Source of the DNA: Bacillus multifaciens | GTDB lineage: Bacteria; Bacillota; Bacilli; Bacillales; Bacillaceae_G | Reading direction: 5' to 3' | Length of the DNA: 63,245 nt | NCBI RefSeq assembly: GCF_030756675.1 | Contig: NZ_JAVBXD010000029.1 | Span: forward strand, 1 to 63,245 | Shown: positions 17,634 through 26,845 of the stretch, piece after piece | How positions within the stretch are numbered: the first letter of the stretch is position 1 | How the letters are laid out: each line of letters begins with the position of its first letter | The notes under the pieces: generated by a model | What the model saw: only the letters and a program-made list of their open reading frames with translations | Database searches by the model: none | Told to the model about the DNA's origin: nothing | Made by a program: the position numbers and the translations under genes

Positions 17634-17675
17634 AAATCCCAATTTCTCATTTATATCATTGAGGGATTGGGATTT
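17634..17675 (+). terminator. Terminator after GNAT gene
   Basis: Ten-base arms AAATCCCAAT and ATTGGGATTT enclose a loop with a second pairing (TCTCA with TGAGG). The right arm runs into TTTTT. It begins 27 bases after the acetyltransferase stop. Confidence 0.8.
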
Positions 17676-17787
17676 TTAAAGCTGGAATATCCTTAACGCT
17701 GTAAGTCGCTATAGTACAAAATTGCCCATCTATCTTATATGATTTTTCAATCCTGTTATAAGCTATACTACATATTTTGATAAATGA

Positions 17788-18165
17788 TTAAAGAATTACA
17801 CCTGAGAAACTACCTTTTAATACTTCTTTTTCAAGTTGATTTATACATGAAAACGCCGCAGTAATTTTTGTGCGATTTTTTTCATCCAGTTCAAATTGTT
17901 CAATAATTACATCACAACGTATCGTATCACCACTAAAAACTGGGCGTAAGAATTCAAAATCCATCTTACGTGCCAATACATTATAATCACCGCCAACTTT
18001 TGTAGGGAGTGTTGATGTTAAAAGTCCTTGTACAACAAATCGCCCTTGTTCATCCGGTGTCACATGATGAACACCTTCATCCTTTGATACCTTCGTAAAT
18101 ATTACAACATCTTCTTTCGTAAATGTTCGCTCAAAGGTGATTTTTTCGCCTACTTGTAATCCCAT
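17788..18165 (-). CDS. MaoC-like hot-dog fold hydratase/thioesterase
   Basis: A 125-residue protein with a MaoC-like layout: an early SKDEGVHHVTPDEQGRF segment carries the Asp-x4-His pair of R-specific enoyl-CoA hydratases, followed by VVQGLLTSTLP (the VxHGxL position), and MDFEFLRPVFSGDTIRCDV, a hot-dog strand signature. The start at 18165 (MGLQVGEK) has AGGAGGG 6 bases upstream; an earlier frame to 18192 does not. It probably acts on acyl-CoA or acyl-ACP thioesters. It stands alone. Confidence 0.78.
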   Translation of the reverse strand: MGLQVGEKITFERTFTKEDVVIFTKVSKDEGVHHVTPDEQGRFVVQGLLTSTLPTKVGGDYNVLARKMDFEFLRPVFSGDTIRCDVIIEQFELDEKNRTKITAAFSCINQLEKEVLKGSFSGVIL

Positions 18166-18513
18166 CAATATCCCTCCTAAAAAACATTTCATGATTCATT
18201 TAATTTCACTGTTTGCATACAAAGTTAACTAATATCAAATTATTCTTGTATTTAATATACAGAGACATGATAAAAGAAGATACAAAATGTTAAATTCAAC
18301 CTACCTCATTCAATATTTGTAGGTCTGAAATAAAGTATAATCAAAAAGAGAGCGAAGGATCATGGATGTTTTGTGTTAAAATTAGAAATATATAATTATC
18401 AAAATAGAAAATTCTATTTATGAAATACCATAAAAATTTGGTCTTCTTATAACATTCCCCTTCAGCTTAAAAACAGAATATAAATGTTGATTTATTAATA
18501 CTTATCTACACTC
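18166..18513. other. Non-coding gap, nothing identified
   Basis: About 350 A/T-rich bases between the MaoC-like gene and a small membrane protein gene. I find no convincing open frame, stem-loop or promoter pair; it must contain the promoter for the minus-strand MaoC-like gene. Confidence 0.4.
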
Positions 18514-18738
18514 CTAAGAACAACACCATATCGCCTTATCGAAGGCATCTTCGGGAATATACACTTTATTATCTTTTACCTTATATGGAATATTATTTCT
18601 TTCAAGAATATCTGTATTAACAGAATTTACACTGTCACCCCATTGCACAAATTCACCACTGTACCCTCTTGTGTAAAAAAACACTACTAAAATAACAGAA
18701 AAACTTAAACATGAAAATACAATTCGTTTCTTACTCAA
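18514..18738 (-). CDS. Small membrane-anchored or secreted protein
   Basis: A 74-residue product with a positively charged start (MSKKR), one hydrophobic segment at about 5-22, and an outer part ending in two cysteines. The outer part has LERNNIPYKVKDNKVYIPE, an alpha/beta unit like the small FliF/YscJ-type ring-building or sporulation-protein folds. The start is TTG with AGAGAGGT 8 bases upstream. I do not recognise the family. It is a monocistronic unit. Confidence 0.6.
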   Translation of the reverse strand: MSKKRIVFSCLSFSVILVVFFYTRGYSGEFVQWGDSVNSVNTDILERNNIPYKVKDNKVYIPEDAFDKAIWCCS

Positions 18739-18986
18739 GGTTTTTTACCTCTCTATTAATTATATAGCTATATAGAATCACTAAGTATGTTACTTCTTTT
18801 CCTTATAGATGAAGTTAAAAAACGTTAGTAATAATTAGTATTCTTTATAATAAACACACACGCTCGTAATATAACTCAAACTTAGATGAAAAGGCTCCCT
18901 TCTAAACAAAGGTAAATGAAAACAAATTGAATCCCTTTTATATTTCCACTGCAACTTACCTATCTAGTTAGCAAAGATACCATAAA

Positions 18987-19010
18987 AAGAGCCTAACCAA
19001 ACAGGCTCTT
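18987..19010 (-). terminator. Terminator of the GNAT/Nudix operon
   Basis: Eight-base perfect arms AAGAGCCT and AGGCTCTT around an 8-base loop, followed on the minus strand by TTTTTATGG. It begins 12 bases after the stop of the minus-strand acetyltransferase. Confidence 0.82.
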
Positions 19011-19022
19011 CATTATATATTT

Positions 19023-19475
19023 TTATTCATATTCCATAACCCAATATTTTTCTCCAGGGCCTCCCTCTTCAACAACCTTCTTCCAACCTTTGGTTTCATA
19101 GAATTTCATCGCTTTTTCATTCTCAGACACGCACTTCAATCTTAATGGTTTATTCATTTTTTCGATGGAGGCATTAAGCAACTCTCCACCAACACCCTTA
19201 CCAGAATAATCAGGATGAACAAATAAATTATGTATAAAGTTTTCAGGCAAGTATAAAGAAACAAATCCAAGAATATGATTATTTTCTTCTACTAAAATAA
19301 TATATTCTTCCACAGTATCCTTATCAAAATCTTCTAAAGTCATTTCTTCTATATCCGCCCAATGGAAATTTTTACGACGTGATTCTAAATATATCAGCCT
19401 TAAAGCAGGATAATCTAATTCATTTGCTATTCTAACTTTCAAATTTCCATCCTCACTTTCTATTACATAATTCAT
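19023..19475 (-). CDS. GNAT-family N-acetyltransferase
   Basis: A 150-residue GNAT enzyme: NLFVHPDYSGKGVGGELLN near residue 87 is the acetyl-CoA loop, followed by LRLKCVSENEKAMKFYETKG, the usual C-terminal strand and helix. It starts on the base next to the Nudix stop codon, so the two genes are translated as a coupled pair. Closest in pattern to RimI/ElaA-like small-molecule or protein acetyltransferases; the acceptor is unknown. Confidence 0.9.
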   Translation of the reverse strand: MNYVIESEDGNLKVRIANELDYPALRLIYLESRRKNFHWADIEEMTLEDFDKDTVEEYIILVEENNHILGFVSLYLPENFIHNLFVHPDYSGKGVGGELLNASIEKMNKPLRLKCVSENEKAMKFYETKGWKKVVEEGGPGEKYWVMEYE

Positions 19476-19979
19476 TCAACTTTTGATATTTTTCAGTTCC
19501 TTTAAAACAAAATTTTCTCGATGTATCCACCAATTTTTCTCACATTGGGTCATAACTTTTTCATTTTGATTTATCGCATCTCCAAGCTTCACCCATTGTG
19601 GTGTAAATTCTTGTTCAAGCTCATAGCCTTCTAATTTTTGAGTTGTTTTCACACCATTCACTTCACAAAAATAATAGTGTGAAGTCATTTCAAATATAGC
19701 ATTTTCATCATATTCATCTATATACCTTTCAACAACCACACCCATTTTATTTTTAATTACACAGTTAAGGTAACCTGTTTCTTCAGCCACCTCTCTCATT
19801 AATCCTTCTGCATGGCTTTCATTCTTTTCAACCCCGCCCCCAGGAAATATATAATCTCCTAAGTTAGAATGAACGAGAAGAATCTTATTGTCTTGAATAA
19901 TAATAGCTCTGACAGCTTCTCTGTAGTTTATTTTAACTTTATTTTCATCAATTTCTGAAATTCCTAATAATACATTCAA
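19476..19979 (-). CDS. Nudix hydrolase
   Basis: A 167-residue Nudix protein. The Nudix box is complete: GGGVEKNESHAEGL, then MREVAEETGY. It would cleave a nucleoside diphosphate linked to another moiety, with Mg2+ bound at the REVAEE glutamates. The start is the TTG at 19979, 9 bases after GGAGGT; a nearby ATG is out of frame. It is the first gene of a pair with the acetyltransferase at 19023-19475. Confidence 0.92.
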   Translation of the reverse strand: MNVLLGISEIDENKVKINYREAVRAIIIQDNKILLVHSNLGDYIFPGGGVEKNESHAEGLMREVAEETGYLNCVIKNKMGVVVERYIDEYDENAIFEMTSHYYFCEVNGVKTTQKLEGYELEQEFTPQWVKLGDAINQNEKVMTQCEKNWWIHRENFVLKELKNIKS

Positions 19980-20019
19980 AATCTAAATACCTCCATCCGT
20001 TAACAATTGCCAAACATTT

Positions 20020-20925
20020 TTATAAAGTAACTTCAAACTCGTCCACATACACGGCACTCCCCGAAATCTTAACCTCTAAAGTATCATCCTGTTCTTTTCT
20101 CACCATTACTCTCACTCGTCCATCTTTTCCCATTTCGTGTCCCTGCTCTACTAAAAGTTCTTTTTTCTCTTTAAACTTTTCATCAATAAACGTAACGTAA
20201 TATGCTCCCATAACGCCAGACGCTGTACCAGTTACCGGGTCTTCTATTGTACCAGCATATGCTGATGAAAAATGACGCGCATGCATGTGAGCATTTGAGT
20301 CGTATGTTTCTAAACAGAAAGGGTGAATCGATGCCCGAGGCATTTCTGTTAAGATAGATGGAAATAACTTGTTGTTAGGTTTCATCTTTTTAAATGACGT
20401 CAGCTTTTTCACTGGAACTAATAAAGTCCAATTCCCTGTACTTCCATATACAATTGGTAAGTTTTCTTCTAAATCATTCTCATGTAGACCGATAGAAGAA
20501 GATAATTTTTCTCTTGAACTATGAAATTTTTGAAACTGTGGGTTTGCTTGTTTCATCGTTATGTATGGTCTACTGTTGAAATCTAACTCTACTTGTATCG
20601 GTAAAACTCCTGCTTTCGTTTCAATTGTAAAGTTTCCTATCTCTTCTATTAAACCTCTAGTCTGCATTGCGTAAATGGCAGCTACAGTTCCATGACCACA
20701 AAGATCCATTTCATATCCTGGTGTAAAGAAACGAATCCTCCAATCTGCTACGCTTGATTGCATTAAAAAGGCAGTCTCGTTAAATCCTACTTTATAAGCT
20801 ATATTTTGCATCTCATCATCTGTTAATTTGTCAGCATGTAAAACAACTCCTGCTGGATTTCCCTTATTTGGTTTATTGCTAAATGCATCATAATGATAAA
20901 CTTTTACTGTATGCAATGGATTCAT
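20020..20925 (-). CDS. PhzF-family isomerase
   Basis: A 301-residue PhzF/YddE-like protein with two hot-dog-like halves. The catalytic glutamate lies in GFNETAFL near residue 50, and [12 protein letters not shown] near 73 and DPVTGTASG near 232 are the other family marks. Members act as isomerases or epimerases on small metabolites; no phenazine genes are nearby, so the substrate is unknown. Its start is 31 bases after the end of a frameshifted small gene, which may share its transcript. Confidence 0.92.
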   Translation of the reverse strand: MNPLHTVKVYHYDAFSNKPNKGNPAGVVLHADKLTDDEMQNIAYKVGFNETAFLMQSSVADWRIRFFTPGYEMDLCGHGTVAAIYAMQTRGLIEEIGNFTIETKAGVLPIQVELDFNSRPYITMKQANPQFQKFHSSREKLSSSIGLHENDLEENLPIVYGSTGNWTLLVPVKKLTSFKKMKPNNKLFPSILTEMPRASIHPFCLETYDSNAHMHARHFSSAYAGTIEDPVTGTASGVMGAYYVTFIDEKFKEKKELLVEQGHEMGKDGRVRVMVRKEQDDTLEVKISGSAVYVDEFEVTL

Positions 20926-20955
20926 CCCTTCGTCACATAAGATTCAAGAAATTTA

Positions 20956-21197
20956 TTACTTCAAACTTCCCATATATACTAACCCATTAGAGCGGTTGCC
21001 ATTCATCGTCACATATTCTACTTTTTCATATTCTAACTGCTGAAAATTGCTTGTCCATTCTTTTACTCGTCCTCATGATGATGACGTAAAACTGCACCAT
21101 CAGCTAACTCAAATACACCGTATGTATGATACTTTTCATGATATTTGGTATACCGCTCTATATGTCTTTCATCAAATATTTTATATAATAATTTCAA
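20956..21197 (-). pseudogene. Frameshifted small gene
   Basis: A minus-strand frame starts at a TTG (21197) with AGGTGG 9 bases upstream and runs to a stop at 21063-21065. The +1 frame then continues with coding-like sequence (EWTSNFQQLEYEKVEYVT, then MNGNRSNGLVYM) to a stop at 20956. Joining the two at about 21066-21075 gives an 80-residue soluble protein rich in His, Tyr and Glu. I do not recognise the family. A one-base lesion is the simplest reading. Confidence 0.55.
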
Positions 21198-21299
21198 TAT
21201 TCGTTTCCACCACCTAAATTCCTGTTAAGAATAAGTAAGATATTTAATCCATTTCACTAGTTTTACTTTCTAGTCATTCATTAAAATTACATTAATTTT

Positions 21300-21692
21300 T
21301 TATATACTGGCTGCCTCTCTAATTTTTTCAGCTTCTACACTATTTAGAAATGTATGTTCAGCCTTAAAATTTATAACATTGGCTCCATTTTCATTAAAAT
21401 ATGTCATAACGCTTAATGAAGGTAGTCCTTTGTTAGGATTGTTAATTTCGAGAACTAAATCTGGAGTTTTTCCTCTCACATCAAACTCCTTATTAACATC
21501 CCATTTCTTGTTGTTAAAAATCTCATTAATTATACGAATCTTTTTATTCTCATCTGTGTTTTTAAAATGTATATCATTGTTTTCTATAGGTTTTCCAACA
21601 GATAAAATGGTACTTGAATGATTTTCATTTTTACACGCTGCTACTGCTATCACTAGACTAAATAGTAGTAATAAACGAGTAATCACCTTCAT
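21300..21692 (-). CDS. Putative lipoprotein
   Basis: A 130-residue product with a lipoprotein signal: basic start, hydrophobic segment, and the lipobox AVAAC with cysteine at about residue 20. The mature part has two short strands-rich regions (KTPDLVLEINNP; LSVMTYFNENGANVINF) and is probably outside the membrane. The family is unknown to me. A single-gene unit; its stop codon sits in an A/T-rich gap with no strong hairpin directly after it. Confidence 0.8.
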   Translation of the reverse strand: MKVITRLLLLFSLVIAVAACKNENHSSTILSVGKPIENNDIHFKNTDENKKIRIINEIFNNKKWDVNKEFDVRGKTPDLVLEINNPNKGLPSLSVMTYFNENGANVINFKAEHTFLNSVEAEKIREAASI

Positions 21693-21810
21693 TAAACCAC
21701 CGTCCTTTGGTTATATGCTGGGATATATCTTACCTTGAAGGATTATCTCTTTCGTTAAGTTTCGTCAACTATACAAAAATCGAATCCGAACTAACGACAA
21801 CATTGACTTC

Positions 21811-21858
21811 CGATAATACTGATTCTGGGAATGAAAAGTCCCAGAATCAGTGTTATCG
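21811..21858. repeat. Long near-perfect stem-loop
   Basis: Two 20-base arms (21811-21830 and 21839-21858) match at 19 of 20 positions around an 8-base loop. It lies between two minus-strand genes. Neither side has a T-run, so it is not a classical terminator; it may be a transcript-end processing structure or a small palindromic repeat. Confidence 0.7.
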
Positions 21859-21907
21859 CTTGGCTTGTTAGTAAGAAATATCACTTATAAAAAATTATTT
21901 ACACTTT

Positions 21908-22972
21908 CTATGTTAATTGAATATTGTATTTTTCTAATAAATCTTTGAAAGCGGGTCTTTCATTCCCATTTCGTCCAATAACATGTGTGGCAGTCACTAA
22001 TGAGTTCAAAACTGCCTCTTCAGTAGCCTCACCAATAGCTCGAAATGCTAAATCTATATCTTCTTCATGAATCATTGGAACCGAAATGCAATGTGCAGTT
22101 TTTTCATGGGATATTTTTGTAGCTGTTGAAAAACCAATTACCACCTCACCACTTCCAGTTGTAATGATAGAACCAGTACGTGATAAGCCTGTTATAGTTC
22201 TTTTTATAATCCGGTTTAGCTGCCTTTCTGATACGGGAAGATCTGTTCCAACAATTATAATAATTGAACCCTTATCTTGTTCCTCACGCGACTGAAGGAT
22301 AGCATCTCTCAATTCTTCTCCAACAGCTTTTCCATTCACTTTTAAATCACTCAAGATTCCAAAGTTAGACAACACTAAAACACCCATCGTATAAGTTCCA
22401 TGTTCCATTCTCATTAATCTGGAGGCAGTACCAATACCACCTTTTAATGAATAACAAAGCATTCCAGTACCTGCTCCAACAGTACCTTCTTGGACTTCGG
22501 ATGAGGCATTGTTTAATGCTTGAATAACATGTTCTTTAGTTATAAATCTAGCTCGAACATCGTTTAATAGCATATCGTTGCATTCACATACGATTGGATT
22601 AACAGTCCCAGTCGTTCGTCCTATTTCTGGATTATGTTCTAACATATATTCAATTAATGCATCTGCAGCTGCTCCGATACTTAATGTATTCGTTAAAATT
22701 ATGGGAGATTCTAATGTACCTAACTCATTGATTTGTATGGTCCCCATAGTCTTGCCAAACCCATTAATTACATAGCTTGAGGCAATTAGTTTTTCCTTAA
22801 ATATATTGCCTTGATGAGGAAGAATAGCTGTGACACCTGTTTGTATATCCTTATCACTAAGAGTTACATGCCCAACAGTAACTCCTTCAACATCTGTAAT
22901 AGAGTTATAATAGCCTGTTTCTAAGCGTCCTATTTTCACACCATAATCTCTTATTCTTTTTTGACTAAACAT
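21908..22972 (-). CDS. P1-family (DmpA/S58) peptidase
   Basis: N-terminal-nucleophile hydrolase of 354 residues related to DmpA aminopeptidase and beta-aminopeptidases. Family marks are ITDVEGVTVGHVTL near residue 18, TNTLSIGAAADAL, NPIVCECND and VGAGTGMLCYSLKGGIGTAS in pieces around 165-185. The predicted self-cleavage site is the Gly-Ser of KGSIIIIVGTDLP, which would free the catalytic serine as a new N-terminus. I start it at 22972 (MFSQKR), where GGAGGC is 6 bases upstream, rather than 36 bases earlier. A single gene; substrates are likely N-terminal D- or beta-amino acids. Confidence 0.92.
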   Translation of the reverse strand: MFSQKRIRDYGVKIGRLETGYYNSITDVEGVTVGHVTLSDKDIQTGVTAILPHQGNIFKEKLIASSYVINGFGKTMGTIQINELGTLESPIILTNTLSIGAAADALIEYMLEHNPEIGRTTGTVNPIVCECNDMLLNDVRARFITKEHVIQALNNASSEVQEGTVGAGTGMLCYSLKGGIGTASRLMRMEHGTYTMGVLVLSNFGILSDLKVNGKAVGEELRDAILQSREEQDKGSIIIIVGTDLPVSERQLNRIIKRTITGLSRTGSIITTGSGEVVIGFSTATKISHEKTAHCISVPMIHEEDIDLAFRAIGEATEEAVLNSLVTATHVIGRNGNERPAFKDLLEKYNIQLT

Positions 22973-23389
22973 AAATAAGCCTCCATTTTTCCAAACAAAT
23001 GTGTTCAAATCAGATTATAATTGGTTCTATTTTTATGAAAAATATTCTTTAGGACAGACCCTAAAGAAACTTGTTGCTAATTCTTTCAATAAAGAAGATA
23101 TATCCAAACCACAGAAAAAAATATAACTGCAAAAATAACGAAGCAACTCCTTTTATACGTTCCACACCGCTAATTCACTATATAGAAACAACGATTGAAT
23201 ATTTCCTTTTATTGTTATTCATCTTATAATATATAAAAATCCTCTTATTACAGGAATGATATAAACTACAATCTGTATTCATAAAAAGAACATATTTGCA
23301 CCACGTGACACCATTTTAATGTATAAGCAAAAAATATAAATCATTCACCTATTCATTTTTGAAAAAATACTTTGAGGAGCAATTTCCAT
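22973..23389. other. Non-coding gap
   Basis: About 415 bases between the divergent P1 peptidase and DUF2809 genes. Short open stretches on the minus strand near 23040-23140 lack a clear start, and I do not call them. A TATAAT lies near 23226 but has no partner -35 at proper spacing. Promoters for both flanking genes are expected here. Confidence 0.35.
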
Positions 23390-23797
23390 ATGACATATAA
23401 ACGTAATCGATTACTGTACGCAATGATGACCATCATTGTAATTATTTTAGGGCTAACATCAAGAAAAATAGCTCATGTGTTACCACATATTTTGAATACA
23501 TGCTTAGGAGATGCACTGTGGGCATTAATGATTTTTGTTGGTTTTGGTTTTATTTTTAAAAGAGCTCATACAAAAACCGTTGCGTTACTAGCTATATCAT
23601 TTTGCTATATCATTGAATTTAGCCAACTGTACCATGCTAGTTGGATTGATCATATTCGAGAAACAACTTTAGGTGGATTGATATTAGGGTATGGCTTTTT
23701 GTGGAGTGACTTATTGGCTTATGCAATAGGCATTGGAGTAGGTGTGATAAGTGAAATGTTATTTGTATGGATTCGAAAACCTAGCAATCTCATTTAA
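23390..23797 (+). CDS. DUF2809 membrane protein
   Basis: A 135-residue protein with four hydrophobic segments. The stretch LGDALWALMIFVG, the phrase IEFSQLYHASWIDHIR and the ending GFLWSDLLAYAIG are hallmarks of DUF2809, a small integral membrane family of unknown role. I use the ATG at 23390, about 10 bases after GAGGAG, and not the TTG at 23372 that overlaps that site. No partner genes. Confidence 0.85.
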   Translation: MTYKRNRLLYAMMTIIVIILGLTSRKIAHVLPHILNTCLGDALWALMIFVGFGFIFKRAHTKTVALLAISFCYIIEFSQLYHASWIDHIRETTLGGLILGYGFLWSDLLAYAIGIGVGVISEMLFVWIRKPSNLI

Positions 23798-23947
23798 ACC
23801 AATCTCTACACACACCATTCTACATCGTTAAATGAAATACTTTACTTCTGTTTTTTCAGCACACCAATTGAATAAACATTTGGAATTATAAATTGTCTTT
23901 TTGGTTCCATTAAAATAAAGTATTAATCCCTGTGTTTACCGCGTATA

Positions 23948-24259
23948 ATGATACGTTATGCTAAGGAAAATCACAGTAAAGAATTGGAGAGAATCACGAA
24001 AAGAGGGATACAATTGGAAACATATTTTGAGGAAGCACATCGTTTCTGTTCTCGTAATAAAAACTACTTAGAAAAGGATACTATATGTGGTTGTTTTTAT
24101 TGTTTAAAAATTTTCAATCCGGGAAAAATTACAGAATGGTGGGATGATGATAACACAGCAGTTTGTCCTTATTGCGGGATTGACTCTATTATAGGAGAAA
24201 GTTCTGGGTTTAAAATCACAAACAAGTTTTTAAGCGAAATGCACAAAAGATGGTTTTAG
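23948..24259 (+). CDS. Small zinc-ribbon cytoplasmic protein
   Basis: A 103-residue protein with a four-cysteine zinc ribbon: CFYC near residue 50 and CPYC near 74, separated by an acidic IFNPGKITEWWDDDN, then GIDSIIGESSG and a C-terminal LSEMHKRWF. This pattern is shared by a widespread family of short uncharacterised cytosolic proteins. The ATG at 23948 has no clear ribosome site, so the true start may lie a few codons downstream or use a weak site. Function unknown. Confidence 0.75.
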   Translation: MIRYAKENHSKELERITKRGIQLETYFEEAHRFCSRNKNYLEKDTICGCFYCLKIFNPGKITEWWDDDNTAVCPYCGIDSIIGESSGFKITNKFLSEMHKRWF

Positions 24260-24309
24260 TTAAAAAATAACAGCATCAACTTCAAATAACAGGAATTTTA
24301 TAAATGCAA

Positions 24310-24343
24310 AACCCCTTCAGATCTTCTTCTGAAAGGGCTTTTT
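24310..24343 (+). terminator. Terminator after the zinc-ribbon gene
   Basis: Arms ACCCCTTCAGA and TCTGAAAGGGCT pair with a 6-base loop and are followed by TTTTT. It starts about 50 bases after the stop codon of the zinc-ribbon protein. Confidence 0.82.
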
Positions 24344-24537
24344 AAAATTCCACGCTACACTAAGACGTCTTTTTCAGCCTACTACCATTTTTATCGAGAC
24401 ATTTATGCATGGTTATGTTCATTTCATATTCAAATAACACAAAGTTTTTATGTAAGAAAATTTATTTATCCAGTGTTTTGACTTATAACATAAAGTATCA
24501 TTTCAATATAAGACTACTGTTCGTTATTCTTGTTCTT

Positions 24538-25203
24538 TCATATTTTTTGTACCAGAACTCCTTTTTCGATAGATAAAAAGTCAAATTCGGCCACAAAACC
24601 TTTTCCTTGTGGACTACAAGCATATATCCCACATTGAAATACTTGTCCCTCTGTATCTTCCATTAATCTAGCAATTCGTAGCTGATTCCACTCTCGTTCC
24701 ATCAGTTCACTTAGTGAAAGTATTTTATCTTCTTCAACTTCCAAAAATTCGACGATATAATCTCCAGATTCCCTACGTATACGAAAATATAAATCTAATG
24801 GCCCCTGAGTATAATTTTGAGTAGACCAATCTGAGTATCCATGATTTGTAACAACTGCTCCAAGTTTACATGAGCCATTTGGTTCGTATTCAATAGATGT
24901 TTTGATCCAACAATCTTTAGAAAAGCGTACCATTAGTCCCGCTTGATCATATTGATGCACAGGATATGATCGTACTCTAGTCGTAATAATGACATCCTCA
25001 TTCATTTCTGTATAAAGAAAATGCCCATTATCAACAGCAAAACCATAGTGAGTTTTTTGCCAATAATCAGTCCTCTCATTAGGTTCAATGATAAGACCAG
25101 CATTTTCCTTTTTTATGTTCCAATTCTCTGGTTGACAATACCACTTTAAATCCGAATGAATCGTATCACTTCGAAACGATTCATATAATGCTAATGAACT
25201 CAT
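24538..25203 (-). CDS. DUF1349 beta-sandwich protein
   Basis: A 221-residue soluble protein of the DUF1349 group (concanavalin-like jelly roll). Recognisable parts are LKWYCQPENWNIK at the start, DYWQKTHYGFAVDNGHFLY, and YDQAGLMVRFSKDCWIKTSIEYE in pieces around residue 90-115, followed by a late FQCGIYACSPQGKGFVAEF. No signal peptide. The role of the family is not established; some members are annotated as sugar-binding. The start at 25203 has GGGGGA 8 bases upstream. Confidence 0.88.
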   Translation of the reverse strand: MSSLALYESFRSDTIHSDLKWYCQPENWNIKKENAGLIIEPNERTDYWQKTHYGFAVDNGHFLYTEMNEDVIITTRVRSYPVHQYDQAGLMVRFSKDCWIKTSIEYEPNGSCKLGAVVTNHGYSDWSTQNYTQGPLDLYFRIRRESGDYIVEFLEVEEDKILSLSELMEREWNQLRIARLMEDTEGQVFQCGIYACSPQGKGFVAEFDFLSIEKGVLVQKI

Positions 25204-25310
25204 CAAATATATCCCCCTAAACTTTTCTCAATTATTACCATAATAATGATTTTATCAAATATTCCAATAAACATAAAATGTCTCCTAATTTCTTTCTTGT
25301 TCTTCTACTC

Positions 25311-25327
25311 ATGCCCATCAACTTAAG
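25311..25327. repeat. Fragment of the inverted-repeat family
   Basis: Seventeen bases (ATGCCCATCAACTTAAG) match the end of the repeats found complete between 39.5 and 47.9 kb. Only this end is present, in the gap between two minus-strand genes, so it is either a relic or a chance match. Confidence 0.45.
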
Positions 25328-25392
25328 GATGGAAATAAACTGAACTTTCGTGTAGCTGAGTTCAAGCGTTCTTAAAAATGAAAGGAAAGGAA

Positions 25393-26697
25393 CTACGCTT
25401 CTTCTTCACGATATTTCTCCCTTTTTTCTCTCCAAGTGATATATACGATACATGAAACGGCTACAATGATTGGAATCGCGATAAAAGAACCGATGAATGG
25501 ATAAGCTGCAAGACAAAGTATACAAGCTATCACAGCTAACACCTTACCCAAGACATTTGTAATCAACTTAACTCCAGCTGCTGTGCCAACAACATAAGTG
25601 GCGATTGCTAATGAGTTAGGAATAAATATTAACTGTTCTAATCCAATGTCAAAAATAAAACTTAACAATAAACCCAGTGCTGCAATCGATCCTACTAATA
25701 AAACCGCACGACTAGGGGTTGAATATTTTTCGTTAATGCGATCCAACCATGACGGTGCTAGATGTTCATGAGATAAGGAATAACCTAACCGACTCATACT
25801 CGCAATAAACGCATTGTTTGTTCCTAAACATATAATAAAAGCGAGAATTGCTGTTACCCAGGCACCATTTACCCCTGCAACTTTTTCCATAACTTGGGCT
25901 ATTGCTGCATTATTCATAGCCTGATTAACAGTTTGTTCTCCCGTTGAATAGGATTCCGTACCAATCACAGCCAAAATAATACCAAAGTACAAAACACCGA
26001 TTATAACAATAGCTCCCCATGTAGATCGCATAATGTTTTGTTTTCTTGGGTTTTTAAATTCTGGTGCTAAGCTGGAGATAGCTTCCCATCCAAAAAATGA
26101 CCAAAAAATAAGCATTGCAGATTGACCAATTGGAATGAGGCTGTTCTTTGTAATATGGAGTGTTATACTCTCAAGGTGAATAACTGGAAAAGCTAACACT
26201 GATGTACTCAATAAAATAAAAAATGTAAGCCCGGCCAAACCTAATTGAACTTTCCCACTTGTTTGTAATCCCACATAGTTTCCGATAACCGCAATGATGA
26301 GCAATACACTTGCAATGACATAGGCAGCAAAATGTGGCAAGTTAAATGCAAAAGCTATGTAAGTCCCACCAGTTAATGAGACAATAATTTGCCCTACACT
26401 TCCTGCAATGAAAAAAAAACATCCAAAGAGAGCACCTGCATAATGCCCAAAAGCTTTGTTTGCAAAAGTCAATATTCCTCCTGGACTAGGGAAATCGATT
26501 GAAAGAAAGGCAAATGTACAGGCTAATGGAATGCTAAGAAGTATCATTATTATCCATGAAACTAATGCATTTGAACCCGCAATACCCGCTGTCATACCGG
26601 GCAATATCAAAATTCCTGATCCTAAAACAGCTCCCACATATAAGGCGATTCCTTGTGGAACTGAAATGGTTTGCTTCAATAATTGTGACAAAATCAT
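25393..26697 (-). CDS. APC-superfamily amino-acid permease (YjeH-like)
   Basis: A 434-residue transporter with about 12 hydrophobic segments. The first-helix substrate motif is GAVLGSGILILPG near residues 22-34, and FWSFFGWEAISSLAPEFKNPRK near 200 (shown in part) is typical of YjeH-type amino-acid exporters/antiporters. The ribosome site AAGGAG is very close to the ATG. It diverges from an Lrp/AsnC regulator 148 bases away, which probably controls it in response to an amino acid. Confidence 0.92.
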   Translation of the reverse strand: MILSQLLKQTISVPQGIALYVGAVLGSGILILPGMTAGIAGSNALVSWIIMILLSIPLACTFAFLSIDFPSPGGILTFANKAFGHYAGALFGCFFFIAGSVGQIIVSLTGGTYIAFAFNLPHFAAYVIASVLLIIAVIGNYVGLQTSGKVQLGLAGLTFFILLSTSVLAFPVIHLESITLHITKNSLIPIGQSAMLIFWSFFGWEAISSLAPEFKNPRKQNIMRSTWGAIVIIGVLYFGIILAVIGTESYSTGEQTVNQAMNNAAIAQVMEKVAGVNGAWVTAILAFIICLGTNNAFIASMSRLGYSLSHEHLAPSWLDRINEKYSTPSRAVLLVGSIAALGLLLSFIFDIGLEQLIFIPNSLAIATYVVGTAAGVKLITNVLGKVLAVIACILCLAAYPFIGSFIAIPIIVAVSCIVYITWREKREKYREEEA

Positions 26698-26845
26698 CCT
26701 CTCCTTACTATTTATGTATAATTACATTGTAGAAGGTTATTTCCTTATTTTATATAAACTATTGAATATTTTAGACTGTTGAAACTTTATATTTTGAATA
26801 AATAACAATATAATTATTTACAATTAGGAAGAGGAGAGGATAACT

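Noticed and set aside
23040-23160. Short minus-strand peptides between the P1 peptidase and DUF2809
   Set aside because: Two overlapping frames both look hydrophobic, but neither has a convincing start or recognisable motif.
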